The translations under genes were made by a program, and so were the position numbers. A DNA stretch of 15,441 nucleotides from Clostridia bacterium (lineage in GTDB: Bacteria > Bacillota > Clostridia > Oscillospirales > CAG-272), in NCBI GenBank assembly GCA_017457465.1, contig JAFTHJ010000196.1, positions 1 to 15,441 of the forward strand, read 5' to 3'. How positions within the stretch are numbered: position 1 is the first letter of the stretch; the number at the start of each line of letters is the position of its first letter. Below, piece after piece: positions 6,243 through 13,653 of the stretch. Under the pieces are notes generated by a model that did no database searches, had not been told where the DNA came from, and saw only the letters and a program-made list of their open reading frames with translations.

Positions 6243-6485
6243 ATGGCATTTGACGCTCGGTACGAGTACAAAATCGAAATCGACACAATGGAGGACGCAA
6301 AGAAAATCGTCTCCATCGCAACCAAGCTCAACGGAAAGATAGTTCTCCGTAGCGGTTCAAAATTCTCCGTGAATGCGAAAAGCCTCCTCGGAGTTCTCCT
6401 TGCTAAAAAGCTCAATTGGGGCGACCTGAAAATTGCTATGGAGCAGGACCATTACAGCGAGTTTGAGAAGTTTATTATAGATTGA
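6243..6485 (+). CDS. HPr-like protein lacking the phosphorylatable histidine
   Basis: This 80-residue cytoplasmic protein has the HPr/Crh layout: an N-terminal strand, a helix at 16-29 (MEDAKKIVSIATKL), then VLRSGSKFSVNAKSLLGVL (34-52), matching the HPr segment around Ser46 (VNAKSIMG). S47 aligns with the regulatory Ser46 that HPr kinase modifies. The active-site His15 region (HARPA) is absent: M16, E17, D18 and A19 lie there, and the only histidine is H70 near the C-terminus. It therefore cannot carry phosphate in the sugar phosphotransferase relay, but it could act like B. subtilis Crh, which has Gln at this place, or serve another role. The ribosome site is GAAAGGA, 10 nt upstream. No other PTS gene is in the window. 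The fold assignment is good; the role is inferred. Confidence 0.8.
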   Translation: MAFDARYEYKIEIDTMEDAKKIVSIATKLNGKIVLRSGSKFSVNAKSLLGVLLAKKLNWGDLKIAMEQDHYSEFEKFIID

Positions 6486-6505
6486 TTTTTGTACGCAAAA
6501 GCAAT

Positions 6506-6540
6506 ATCCCGCCGCAGAAAATTCTGCGGCGGGATTTCTT
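6506..6540 (+). terminator. Strong intrinsic terminator, probably shared by convergent genes
   Basis: A near-perfect stem (ATCCCGCCGCAG pairing with CTGCGGCGGGAT, 6506-6535) is followed by a T-rich run. It lies 20 bp after the HPr-like stop and 22 bp from the end of divIC on the other strand, so it may also stop minus-strand transcripts, though its T-run on that side is weak. Confidence 0.92.
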
Positions 6541-6556
6541 CATTTCTTATATCAGT

Positions 6557-6853
6557 TTAATCGGTATAAAAGATTATCTCGTCGGGGAAACACATTCCGA
6601 GTCGCTCACGGGCTATTCTTATCTTATAGTTATCGTCAAGCGGCATTTCAACGAGATATTCAAGCTCGTCTATATCATCCTGAAGCTGCTCTATGTAGGC
6701 TTCCTTTTCGGCTTTTTCGTCCATTATTTTATTATATTTCATAACGCTCCAGAGGAAGAACACCACGGCAAACACAAAAAACAGAGCGATAAACGCCTTT
6801 ATAACAGACGCGAGAAGCGTCTTTTTTTCTATAAAATACTTTTCAAACGCCAT
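6557..6853 (-). CDS. divIC: Septum formation initiator, DivIC/FtsB family
   Basis: This 98-residue bitopic membrane protein belongs to the FtsL/DivIC/DivIB division complex that activates septal cell-wall synthesis. A short cytoplasmic part (1-11), one membrane segment (about 12-37), a polar coiled coil (about 42-70: MDEKAEKEAYIEQLQDDIDE) and the family ending RERLGMCFPDEIIFY (82-96) are all present. A longer reading from 6946 is rejected, because the ATG at 6853 has a GGAGGAGAGG ribosome site. The first 11 nt overlap the end of yabQ, so translation is probably coupled. It is the last gene of the cluster, as in B. subtilis, where divIC follows yabQ. Confidence 0.92.
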   Translation of the reverse strand: MAFEKYFIEKKTLLASVIKAFIALFFVFAVVFFLWSVMKYNKIMDEKAEKEAYIEQLQDDIDELEYLVEMPLDDNYKIRIARERLGMCFPDEIIFYTD

Positions 6854-7469
6854 TTTCCTCTCCTCCGTTCTGAAATCCTTTGCGGGATAGCTCAAGCATC
6901 TCCCTCCGCTTTGCTTTATTATACCGCATAATCCGCTTTTTTGCAATACCCGACGCGATTTTTTTCCACAGTGACCTCAATATTTTCACCACCGTACGCC
7001 AAAGATAAACGAATGGACGCGAGGCAAGATAGAGGACTATCCTCACCGCGGCTCTTACAAAAAAGATTATTCCCTCCGAGAGGAATATGACAAGCTTTCC
7101 TACCGTGAAATAATACAGCGCAAAGCCCACTGCCACCGAGGCTATGGTATAAAGGCGGAACTGACCTCGGTTGAGGTAATAGTTGAGTATCACAATTCCG
7201 CATCCAAGGTAGGCGAAAAGAAGAATATCCTGTATAAATATAAGCGCCGCTTCAATTCCCCGCTTGACTCTTTTTTTCTTGCCGCCCCGCTCAAGCGTCC
7301 CCACGAATGGAAGCTTTATGGCGTACAGCCTCGCAAAGCTCTTTGCCGAATATCTCACGCCCATAAGGGCGCGGATTATTCTGTTGACATCGTTGAGTGC
7401 CCCCGCCGACATACCGAACAAAAAAGAGTATATCAGCAGAAGCGTCAGCATATAAGGCGATATTTCCAT
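6843..7469 (-). CDS. yabQ: Spore cortex biosynthesis membrane protein YabQ
   Basis: This 208-residue membrane protein is close to the B. subtilis length. YabQ localises to the forespore outer membrane and is needed for cortex peptidoglycan assembly in B. subtilis. Hydrophobic segments lie near 7-24, 73-98, 105-131 and 135-150. The N-terminus (PYMLTLLLIYSFLFGMSAGALNDVNR) has the typical YabQ opening, and a very basic tail ends the protein. Its ATG overlaps the yabP stop by one base (TAATG), and its end overlaps divIC by 11 nt. No strong ribosome site of its own is seen, so translational coupling to yabP is likely. It implies that the organism, or its recent ancestor, forms endospores. Confidence 0.9.
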   Translation of the reverse strand: MEISPYMLTLLLIYSFLFGMSAGALNDVNRIIRALMGVRYSAKSFARLYAIKLPFVGTLERGGKKKRVKRGIEAALIFIQDILLFAYLGCGIVILNYYLNRGQFRLYTIASVAVGFALYYFTVGKLVIFLSEGIIFFVRAAVRIVLYLASRPFVYLWRTVVKILRSLWKKIASGIAKKRIMRYNKAKRREMLELSRKGFQNGGEENGV

Positions 7470-7747
7470 TATTTGAGCAGCTTTCCAAAGAGTCCTCGGC
7501 GGGGTGTATCCGTGGTATCAGTGTAAAATACCGCGTCGACAGTTCCGTCAAGCGTGACCACTCCCCGCTCGGTATCAAGCACGTTTATCTTCATTCCTTT
7601 TCCCTCTGCCGTAAGCTCTCCGCACACTGTTTTAAGCACTACACACACGTCATCGAAGCTCACTACCTCGCGCACACCCGTTATCTCCATATGCTTTCGC
7701 ATATCCAGAACTATTCCGTGTACCTGACCTTCCTTCACACCGTTCAT
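7469..7747 (-). CDS. yabP: Sporulation protein YabP
   Basis: This 92-residue protein belongs to the YabP/YqfC family, required with YabQ for spore cortex formation in B. subtilis. It shows the family core: the ITGVREVVSFDD motif (22-33), VCVVLKTVCGELTAEGKGMKINVLDTE (34-60), then GVVTLDGTVDAVFYTD (62-77), a run of short beta strands with no signal peptide. The ribosome site GAGGGGG lies 7 nt before the ATG. A strong terminator ends just 20 bp upstream of the start, so the gene must be reached by read-through or by a promoter that overlaps the hairpin. In B. subtilis yabP and yabQ are sporulation genes under SigE. No good SigE promoter could be confirmed here. Confidence 0.92.
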   Translation of the reverse strand: MNGVKEGQVHGIVLDMRKHMEITGVREVVSFDDVCVVLKTVCGELTAEGKGMKINVLDTERGVVTLDGTVDAVFYTDTTDTPRRGLFGKLLK

Positions 7748-7766
7748 ATAATATCCCCCTCAAATC

Positions 7767-7807
7767 AAAAAACTCCGCATACTCATCAATAAAATGAATA
7801 TGCGGAG
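7767..7807 (-). terminator. Intrinsic terminator between rqcP and yabP
   Basis: A 14-bp stem (CTCCGCATA with TATGCGGAG, a T-G pair, then TCAT with ATGA) with a 7-nt loop is followed on the minus strand by six T residues. The plus-strand side also continues into a T-rich run, so it may work both ways. Confidence 0.9.
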
Positions 7808-7825
7808 CTTTCTTTTTTTATTCTT

Positions 7826-8068
7826 TTATTCTATTATCTCATACATTCCCGCGGCATCCGCCTTGGCTACCGTCTCCTTGACGTCAAGCACTCTGACCTT
7901 GAGCCGTCTCTGCCCGAAGCTAACCTCGATAACGTCGCCTACCTTAACATCATACGACGCCTTGGCGACACGCCCGTTAACACATATGTGGTCGGCGTCA
8001 CACGCATCGTTAGCCACCGTTCTTCTTTTGATAATTCTGGATACCTTCAGATATTTATCAAGTCTCAT
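7826..8068 (-). CDS. rqcP: Ribosome quality-control S4-domain protein RqcP
   Basis: This 80-residue RNA-binding protein, formerly YabO, binds stalled 50S subunits with RqcH and helps add C-terminal alanine tails to stuck nascent chains. The opening MRLDKYLKVSRIIKRRTVAN contains R2 and R16, residues important for RNA contact in B. subtilis RqcP. A typical S4 loop follows (VNGRVAKASYDVKVGD, 30-45), and FGQRR (51-55) plus the ending AAGMYEI also match. The ribosome site is GGAGGTG, 7 nt upstream. Its place between mazG/hup and yabP is conserved in many Bacillota. RqcH is not in the window. Confidence 0.95.
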   Translation of the reverse strand: MRLDKYLKVSRIIKRRTVANDACDADHICVNGRVAKASYDVKVGDVIEVSFGQRRLKVRVLDVKETVAKADAAGMYEIIE

Positions 8069-8092
8069 TATATCGCACCTCCAAAATACAAA

Positions 8093-8121
8093 GGCGGCAA
8101 AGATAAATATCCTTGCGCGCC
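8093..8121 (-). terminator. Hairpin after hup, possible weak terminator
   Basis: A stem (GGCG with CGCC, one bulged C, then GCAAGGATA with TATCTTTGC) lies in the gap between hup and rqcP. It is followed by TTTGTATTTT, an imperfect T-run that merges into the rqcP ribosome site. Partial termination is likely, letting some transcripts continue into rqcP. Confidence 0.55.
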
Positions 8122-8142
8122 TAATGTATAAACAGACAAAAA

Positions 8143-8415
8143 TTAGTTTACTGCGTCCTTAAGACCCTTACCTGCAGAGAATGCGGGGGACTTGGAAGCT
8201 GCAATCTTGATGGTCTCACCGGTCTTGGGGTTACGGCCGTCTCTTGCTGCTCTTTCCTTAACCTCGAATGTTCCAAAGCCAACGAGCTGAATCTTCTCGC
8301 CTGCCTTGAGAGTCTCTGCGATAACTTCTGTCATTGCGTTAACTGCTGCCTCTGCGTCCTTCTTCTTAATATCTGCTTTTGCTGCGATTGCTTCGATAAA
8401 CTGTGTCTTGTTCAT
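8143..8415 (-). CDS. hup: HU-type DNA-binding protein
   Basis: This 90-residue nucleoid protein bends and compacts DNA as a dimer. It has the standard HU length and layout: a helical N-terminal half (MNKTQFIEAIAAKADIKKKD), the GFGTFEVKERAARDGRNPKTGE segment (46-67) with intercalating P63 on the DNA-binding arm, and the SPAFSAGKGLKDAVN ending. The ribosome site is AGGAAGGA. It has its own consensus promoter and a candidate terminator, which fits the high expression of HU. It sits between mazG and rqcP, whereas B. subtilis has no HU gene at this place in its yab cluster. Confidence 0.97.
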   Translation of the reverse strand: MNKTQFIEAIAAKADIKKKDAEAAVNAMTEVIAETLKAGEKIQLVGFGTFEVKERAARDGRNPKTGETIKIAASKSPAFSAGKGLKDAVN

Positions 8416-8479
8416 GATTTTTATTCCTTCCTAAATTTTAATATTTGCCAAACTCGACGTTCGACATATTTATGTATTG

Positions 8480-8508
8480 ATTATATCACACATTTTTAGC
8501 AATTTCAA
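8480..8508 (-). promoter_or_regulatory. SigA promoter of hup
   Basis: TTGAAA (8503-8508) and TATAAT (8480-8485) have a 17-bp spacer and a TG just ahead of the -10 (TGATATAAT). The predicted leader is about 60 nt. Confidence 0.85.
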
Positions 8509-8551
8509 GAGTTTTTTGCTGATTTTTCTAATTTTTTTATACATTTTTCAC

Positions 8552-9358
8552 TTATTTATGCTTAATTCTGTCCCAAATTGCGTCAAGCTCGGTCATTTGC
8601 ATTGAATTTATGTCCTTACCGAGAGCAATCGTCTCATTTTCGATAATTTCAAAACGTCCGATAAACTTATCCGTGGCGCGGTTGAGTGCCGTCTCGGGGT
8701 TCACTCCGAGCTTACGGCAGAGCGAGGTGACAGTAAGAAGCAAATCTCCTATCTCCTCCTCGATAGCGTCGGCGTTCTGCTCTGCCATAGCGTCACTGAC
8801 CTCGACCATCTCCTCTGCAAGTTTATCCATAACCGCCTCGGCACTCTCAAAATCGAAGCAGGACGCCTTTTTGCCCACCTTGGTCGCGCGCATAAGCGCG
8901 GGGAGCATAGGCGGGATAGATTTGAGCTTCTCTGTAACCGTTTTTCTCGACTTCTCCTCGCTCTTTATCTTCTCCCAATTTGAAAGCACCTGTGCCGAGC
9001 TGTCGACAGATATCTCGCCAAACACATGGGGGTGTCGGTGTATCATTTTGACACATATATCATTTGCGACGTCATCGATGCAAAAGGCTCCCGCCTCCTC
9101 CTCAATTCTCGCGTGAAATACCACCTGAAGCATCACGTCTCCAAGCTCCTCACGCAGAAGCTCTCTGTTGTCTGTGTCTATCGCCTCGATTACCTCATAG
9201 GTCTCCTCGATAAAATCGTCACGGATGCTGTGGTGGTCCTGCTCTCTGTCCCAAGGACATCCCTCCTCGGAGCGCAGTATTTCCATAATCTCCACAAGGT
9301 CATCGAATGTGTATTTCTCCTTTGCGACAAGCTCTGCCGCGTATTCCTTTACCGTCAT
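8552..9358 (-). CDS. mazG: Nucleoside triphosphate pyrophosphohydrolase MazG
   Basis: This 268-residue cytoplasmic enzyme hydrolyses NTPs or dNTPs to the monophosphate and pyrophosphate, cleaning damaged nucleotides. There are two all-alpha MazG repeats. The first has GCPWDREQ (33-40), EETYE (51-55) and EELGD (70-74) as metal-binding acidic motifs, then LQVVFHARI. The second has EEMVE and EEEIGD (near 183-206). The length matches stand-alone MazG proteins such as that of E. coli. B. subtilis YabN, at the same chromosomal place, carries an extra N-terminal tetrapyrrole methylase domain that is absent here. The ribosome site is AAGGAGGA. It follows spoVB by 42 bp; a small GGGG/CCCC hairpin lies in the gap. 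Confidence 0.95.
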   Translation of the reverse strand: MTVKEYAAELVAKEKYTFDDLVEIMEILRSEEGCPWDREQDHHSIRDDFIEETYEVIEAIDTDNRELLREELGDVMLQVVFHARIEEEAGAFCIDDVANDICVKMIHRHPHVFGEISVDSSAQVLSNWEKIKSEEKSRKTVTEKLKSIPPMLPALMRATKVGKKASCFDFESAEAVMDKLAEEMVEVSDAMAEQNADAIEEEIGDLLLTVTSLCRKLGVNPETALNRATDKFIGRFEIIENETIALGKDINSMQMTELDAIWDRIKHK

Positions 9359-9400
9359 TTTTATTCCTCCTTATCGGGGTATCTGCCCCATATTTTATAT

Positions 9401-11035
9401 TCACTGTCTTATAAGTCCTGTTTTTCTCACAATATCAAGCGCCCTGCTCCCCGCGGGAAGCATAAGCATATCCGACTCTCGCACCGCTCCGAAAACAAGA
9501 GCGAACAGAAAATAGCTCACCAAAGCCGTAACAAGCGCCGCCGCAAAGGCTATGAGCATATTTCCTCCGAAAAATTCCACCGCCATATATACGGCGTAGG
9601 ATACGGTTATCATAGCAACAGACGCGAGAAAAGGTCTTGCGTAAATACTCGCGACGCTCCCTGTTCTCGGCACTGTCTTATTTATAAAATAAATGTTTAT
9701 CGCGGTTATAGTGAGATTACAGAGCAAGGTGCTCACGGGAGCGCCCCAGACTCCGACCGAGGGTATACCTATGAGAATATACGCGCTCACTATTTTGACC
9801 GCCGCTCCGATAACCATTGAGATTATCGGCTTTGTGGTCTGGCGATATGACTGAAGTATTGCGTTTGCCGTGGTTATAACACAGGAAAACAGTATTGAAA
9901 TTCCAAGTGCCGACAAAAGCGGAGCCGCCACCGCCACCGCCTCGGGCTCACCCGAGAAAAGCAGACTTAATATCTGCTCCGAATAAACCGCCACCCCGAC
10001 AGATGCGGGCATCGCAAAGAAAACCGTTATCCGCATAGCCGAATCCGACACAGAGCATTGCCCCTCCGCGGAGCCGCGCTCTATTGCCGCCGAGAGGCGC
10101 GGAACAAGAGCCAATGCGACAGGTGTGATAAGTGACGGTATAAGCCCGAACACAGGCACGGCGAGTGTGGTATACGAGCCATATATAGCGTTAGCCCCCG
10201 CCGAGCTATAGCCTATATCCTGAAGTCTGCGCATAATGAGCGCCATATCGGTTATTCTGGTCAGGCTTATTGCCGCCGAGCTTAAGGTTATCGGTATCGC
10301 GATTTTGAACAGAGAGACAACAACTCCCTCTCCCGCATCCTTTTGCTCTGTAGGCACCAAGCGCATCTTTTCCCTATGCGTGTGTATCGCCTTCAGCAAA
10401 AGCAGATACAGAGCCGAAAGCAAGGCTCCTATACTGATTCCGAGAATCGCGAACGCCGCTACGGCGGGTATGCCGTACCCCGCTTTCAGCGCGAGATTCG
10501 CGAAAAGCACTCCGAGAATCAGCTTTCCGAGCGCCTCGATAAGCTGGGATATAGCCGTCGGCGCCATTTTGCAAAGTCCTTGAAAATATCCTCTCACCGC
10601 ACTTGCGATACAGACAAAAAGCAGCGCGGGTGCTATAGCCGCAACCGACGGAGCGGCGGCGGGATTTTCGATAAGACGGGCGAGTCCATCCGAAAAAAAG
10701 AGCATAAACGCGCAGCCGATACCGCCAAGGACAGCAAATACCGTCATCGCCGAGCGGTATACACGCCTAACCTCTCCGTACGCTCCGCGCTCACGGCTGC
10801 TCGACACAAGCATTGAGAGCGCCACGGGAAGCCCCGCCGTTGATATCACACACAATAGCGCGTATATCTCATACGCCGAGTTGAAATATCCCATTCCCTC
10901 GGCTCCGAGCAAGGCTATCATTGGAATTTTATATGCCAGACCTATAAGCTTAACGATAAAGGTAGATACCGAGAGTATAAAAACTCCCGAAATAAATCCT
11001 CCGTCTCCCCTGCCCGACTCTCTTTTTGCTTTCAC
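9401..11035 (-). CDS. spoVB: SpoVB/YabM-like lipid flippase family protein
   Basis: This 544-residue polytopic membrane protein belongs to the MOP (MATE/MviN/polysaccharide flippase) superfamily, whose SpoVB branch moves lipid-linked wall precursors and acts in spore cortex synthesis. The opening (GGFISGVFILSVSTFIVKLIGLAYKIPMIALLGAEGMGYFNSAYEIY) is typical of SpoVB/YabM, and hydrophobic segments fill the length, about 14 expected for the family. RGYFQGL (near 148-154) is another conserved stretch. The start is GTG at 11035, with AAGGGG 7 nt upstream; an upstream ATG is in another frame. Its place before mazG suggests the YabM type. SpoVB and YabM are paralogues that cannot be separated safely by eye, so the gene symbol is tentative. 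Confidence 0.88.
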   Translation of the reverse strand: MKAKRESGRGDGGFISGVFILSVSTFIVKLIGLAYKIPMIALLGAEGMGYFNSAYEIYALLCVISTAGLPVALSMLVSSSRERGAYGEVRRVYRSAMTVFAVLGGIGCAFMLFFSDGLARLIENPAAAPSVAAIAPALLFVCIASAVRGYFQGLCKMAPTAISQLIEALGKLILGVLFANLALKAGYGIPAVAAFAILGISIGALLSALYLLLLKAIHTHREKMRLVPTEQKDAGEGVVVSLFKIAIPITLSSAAISLTRITDMALIMRRLQDIGYSSAGANAIYGSYTTLAVPVFGLIPSLITPVALALVPRLSAAIERGSAEGQCSVSDSAMRITVFFAMPASVGVAVYSEQILSLLFSGEPEAVAVAAPLLSALGISILFSCVITTANAILQSYRQTTKPIISMVIGAAVKIVSAYILIGIPSVGVWGAPVSTLLCNLTITAINIYFINKTVPRTGSVASIYARPFLASVAMITVSYAVYMAVEFFGGNMLIAFAAALVTALVSYFLFALVFGAVRESDMLMLPAGSRALDIVRKTGLIRQ

Positions 11036-11117
11036 GCCACCACCCCTTCATACTCGCTTTATCACCAAATATTATTCGGCAAAAAAACAAAGTATTACTT
11101 ATGTAGCGCTGTGAACC

Positions 11118-12035
11118 TTATACGAATTCCTTATATAGGGAATTCGGCGAGAGGTATTCCTCTGAAATAACTCCGATAGCTTTTATTTTTTCAAGTATTC
11201 TGTCTGCCTCTTCTCTCTGCGGACTGTTCTGCCCTACCGAGGCAAGATATTCCTCAAGATAGGGCTTGAGGATGCCAAGCTCGTAGGCAAAGGTGGAATC
11301 TATATAAAACAGGCACGAGTCCTCATATGGAAAGATATTTCTCTCCTCGTTATCCCGCACACTCTTCCATATCTTCAGTGTAAATTCGGCGGATGTATCT
11401 CTGAAATGGCAATCCCTGACGGTACGCCGCAAAAGTCTTATCTCATTCGGCTCAAAAAGCTCTCCGCCAGCCTCAATCGAGCTTCTCGGAGAGATATATA
11501 CACTGATATATCCGTGTATATCAAGTATCGCCCTAACCTCGGGATATATCGCCTGTATGCCCTCAAAGATAAAAATATCGTTCTCCTCGCATTTTATACT
11601 CCTGTAAGAGGTTCGGATTCCCGACTTGAAATCAAACACGGGGCAAAGAAGCTCCCTACTCTCGAAAATCCTGTTAACAAAATCCGAAAAGCTCTCAAGG
11701 TCGATAGTCTCGGCAGAGTCGTAATCTATTTCACCGTTTCGGTTCTGCTCGGATTTTTTGTGCAAAATCTCCTTGTCGTAATAAAAATCGTCGATAGATA
11801 TAACGTGTACGCGCTTTCCTCTTTTCCCGAATTCCGATATTATCTTATTCGCCGCCGTGGTCTTTCCCGAGCAAGTCGGCCCCGAGAGCGTGATGACCTT
11901 TGCGTCCTCCACGCCGCATATCTCGGCGGCAGTCTCCGAAAGTCTGCGCTCAAAATCCGCCTCGCACTCGCGAATAAAGCTTTTTTCTTCTTCGGGGGTG
12001 TCAAATCCTATAGGAGCTTTTATTATTCTTCTCAT
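11118..12035 (-). CDS. Uridine kinase/phosphoribulokinase-family P-loop kinase
   Basis: This 305-residue cytoplasmic P-loop kinase probably phosphorylates a nucleoside such as uridine. Walker A is GPTCSGKTT (52-60). SIDDFYYD (80-87) is the substrate-side acidic motif of uridine kinases, IFEGIQAIY (156-164) the second conserved strand, and RLLRRTVRD (200-208) the lid arginines. An additional helix-rich N-terminus of about 45 residues and a C-terminal tail (about 255-305) extend it beyond the usual 210-residue Udk. It resembles the kinase part of longer clostridial nucleoside kinases, which also have a TGS domain that is missing here. The ribosome site is AAAGGAGA, 8 nt upstream. The exact substrate is uncertain. 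Confidence 0.82.
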   Translation of the reverse strand: MRRIIKAPIGFDTPEEEKSFIRECEADFERRLSETAAEICGVEDAKVITLSGPTCSGKTTAANKIISEFGKRGKRVHVISIDDFYYDKEILHKKSEQNRNGEIDYDSAETIDLESFSDFVNRIFESRELLCPVFDFKSGIRTSYRSIKCEENDIFIFEGIQAIYPEVRAILDIHGYISVYISPRSSIEAGGELFEPNEIRLLRRTVRDCHFRDTSAEFTLKIWKSVRDNEERNIFPYEDSCLFYIDSTFAYELGILKPYLEEYLASVGQNSPQREEADRILEKIKAIGVISEEYLSPNSLYKEFV

Positions 12036-12076
12036 ATCAAAAATCTCCTTTCAAAAGATAGCACTTAATACACATA

Positions 12077-12139
12077 ATCCGACACAAACAGCTCTGTCTC
12101 TGCCCGTGTCGGATAAGGTCCTCGGGAGAGCCACTCCCG
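12077..12139 (-). other. Two hairpins in the hemZ to kinase gap
   Basis: In the 109-bp gap a short stem (CGGGAG/CTCCCG, 12123-12139) comes just after the hemZ stop. It is followed by a 9-bp perfect inverted repeat (ATCCGACAC/GTGTCGGAT, 12077-12114) with a 20-nt loop. No T-run follows either, so they are not standard terminators. They may be an RNA processing or attenuation element. Confidence 0.55.
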
Positions 12140-12144
12140 CTACA

Positions 12145-13638
12145 TTACAGCAACGAATGCTCGGTATAGAACTTGAGCGCCGCCTGACGGAAGCTCTCTG
12201 TTCTGTCCTCTCCAAGATATTCGTATGGGTATTTGTGGTGGAACAGACGCTCAATGGATTTTCCGCTCACGTCGTTGCCCGTGTTGTCGACAAGCTTCGT
12301 AACAGCTCCCGCTCCCGCGGCAAATATCGAGTGAAGCTCCTCCATCATATATATATTGTAGAGTCCCTCGTGTCCCTCAAGTGAAAATCCAACGTTTTCA
12401 TAGTTTCCCACGGTATTCTTCTGTCTATACATATAATATGGAAGATATCCGTTCTGAATCGCCTTTATCTGCGAATAATCAACGCACTTACCCGCGTCTC
12501 CGCCCTTTATCGAGTATATCTGCGAATTCCGTCTCAAAACCTCCGCCGACCGCTTTACGCAGAAGGTATGTACAGTTATATTTTCGGGCTTTAACTGAAG
12601 GATTCTGTCATAGGAATTCGAGAAGACCTTGAAGTTATCACCGGGAAGTCCCGCGATAAGGTCGACGTTGACCGTCCTTATTCCCGACGCTCTTGCCACC
12701 TCGTAAGCCTCAAAGAACTCATCCACCGTATGGCTGCGTCCTATTCCCGACAAAACCTCATTGCATAGAGTCTGCGGGTTTACGCTGACTCTGGTAACTC
12801 CGTATTCACGGGCTATAGCGAATTTTTCCGCCGTGATAGTATCGGGACGCCCCGCCTCAAGCGTGTATTCGGCAAGAGCGCTCACGTCGGTAAGCGATGC
12901 CACCTTTGAGAGCAGACGCCTCAATTGGTCAGGCTCAAGTATCGTGGGCGTTCCGCCGCCGATATATACCGTCTTGACGTTAAGTCCAAGCTCGGATATA
13001 ACTCTGAAATTCGCCTCTATGTCCACAAGCAGACGCTCGAGATATTCGGGAATGAGGTCGAGCAGTCTCTTTGAAGTATATGACACAAACGAGCAATACG
13101 TGCATCTTGACGGGCAAAAGGGTATAGAAATGTAAACACTGCAATCCTTCGGCGTAGATGTTCCCGATATTCTCTTTTCATTGAGCGCCACGTCAACGGC
13201 AAGTGCCGCCTTCTTCGGGATAACAAGGTAATCCGAGGTAAGTATCTTCTTTACCTTTGTTTTGCTCACACCGCCGTTGAGCATCTCGGTCGCTACCTTT
13301 GATGGGCGCACACCGATAAGCATACCCCAGGACGGTCTGTATCCGACAAGCTCTCCCGCCGCCGAGAGTATCGCCGCGCCGACAGCTATCTTCATCGTTC
13401 GCTCCTCGGTGCGTTGAGGTATAAGCAGAGCCTCTTTCTCCGAGACTGCCTCCTTATCTCCTATGCGCATACGCGCCATTGCCGCAATGCACTCCTCGCG
13501 CTTCTCTGTTTTCAGATAGAGTGAGGGCGCGTCGGAGCGCTCCTCCTCCTTTTCCCCGAATTTCTCACCGGGGAAAAATATCATGCACAGAGTCTGCACG
13601 TAATATTTATTTACAGGGGATTCAATTTTTATGTTCAT
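12145..13638 (-). CDS. hemZ: Radical SAM coproporphyrinogen dehydrogenase-like protein HemZ
   Basis: This 497-residue cytoplasmic iron-sulfur enzyme belongs to the HemN/HemZ/HemW group. The cluster motif is CPSRCTYC (C175, C179, C182), followed by F184 as in HemN-type proteins. The SAM-binding glycine motif is YIGGGTPT (225-232), and VNVDLIAGLPGD follows. An N-terminal part of about 160 residues with GYRPSWGMLIGVRPSK (99-114) is the HemZ-specific region. B. subtilis HemZ was linked to anaerobic coproporphyrinogen III oxidation, but many fermenting clostridia have HemZ without a full haem pathway, so its true substrate is open. The ribosome site is GGAGG, 6 nt upstream. It starts 15 bp after dtd and is probably co-transcribed. 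Confidence 0.92.
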   Translation of the reverse strand: MNIKIESPVNKYYVQTLCMIFFPGEKFGEKEEERSDAPSLYLKTEKREECIAAMARMRIGDKEAVSEKEALLIPQRTEERTMKIAVGAAILSAAGELVGYRPSWGMLIGVRPSKVATEMLNGGVSKTKVKKILTSDYLVIPKKAALAVDVALNEKRISGTSTPKDCSVYISIPFCPSRCTYCSFVSYTSKRLLDLIPEYLERLLVDIEANFRVISELGLNVKTVYIGGGTPTILEPDQLRRLLSKVASLTDVSALAEYTLEAGRPDTITAEKFAIAREYGVTRVSVNPQTLCNEVLSGIGRSHTVDEFFEAYEVARASGIRTVNVDLIAGLPGDNFKVFSNSYDRILQLKPENITVHTFCVKRSAEVLRRNSQIYSIKGGDAGKCVDYSQIKAIQNGYLPYYMYRQKNTVGNYENVGFSLEGHEGLYNIYMMEELHSIFAAGAGAVTKLVDNTGNDVSGKSIERLFHHKYPYEYLGEDRTESFRQAALKFYTEHSLL

Positions 13639-13653
13639 TACGAACCTCCGCGT

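Noticed and set aside
7757..7807. Possible SigE promoter before yabP (GCATATT as -35)
   Set aside because: The -35-like GCATATT fits, but no CATACA-like -10 lies at the right distance, and the sequence is part of the terminator stem.
8448..8466. TCGA-CGT-TCGA inverted motif in the hup leader
   Set aside because: It is only two self-complementary TCGA words with a 3-nt gap; too short to support as an operator.
9376..9389. GGGG/CCCC mini-hairpin before mazG
   Set aside because: A four-pair stem ahead of a normal ribosome site is too weak to call a regulatory element.
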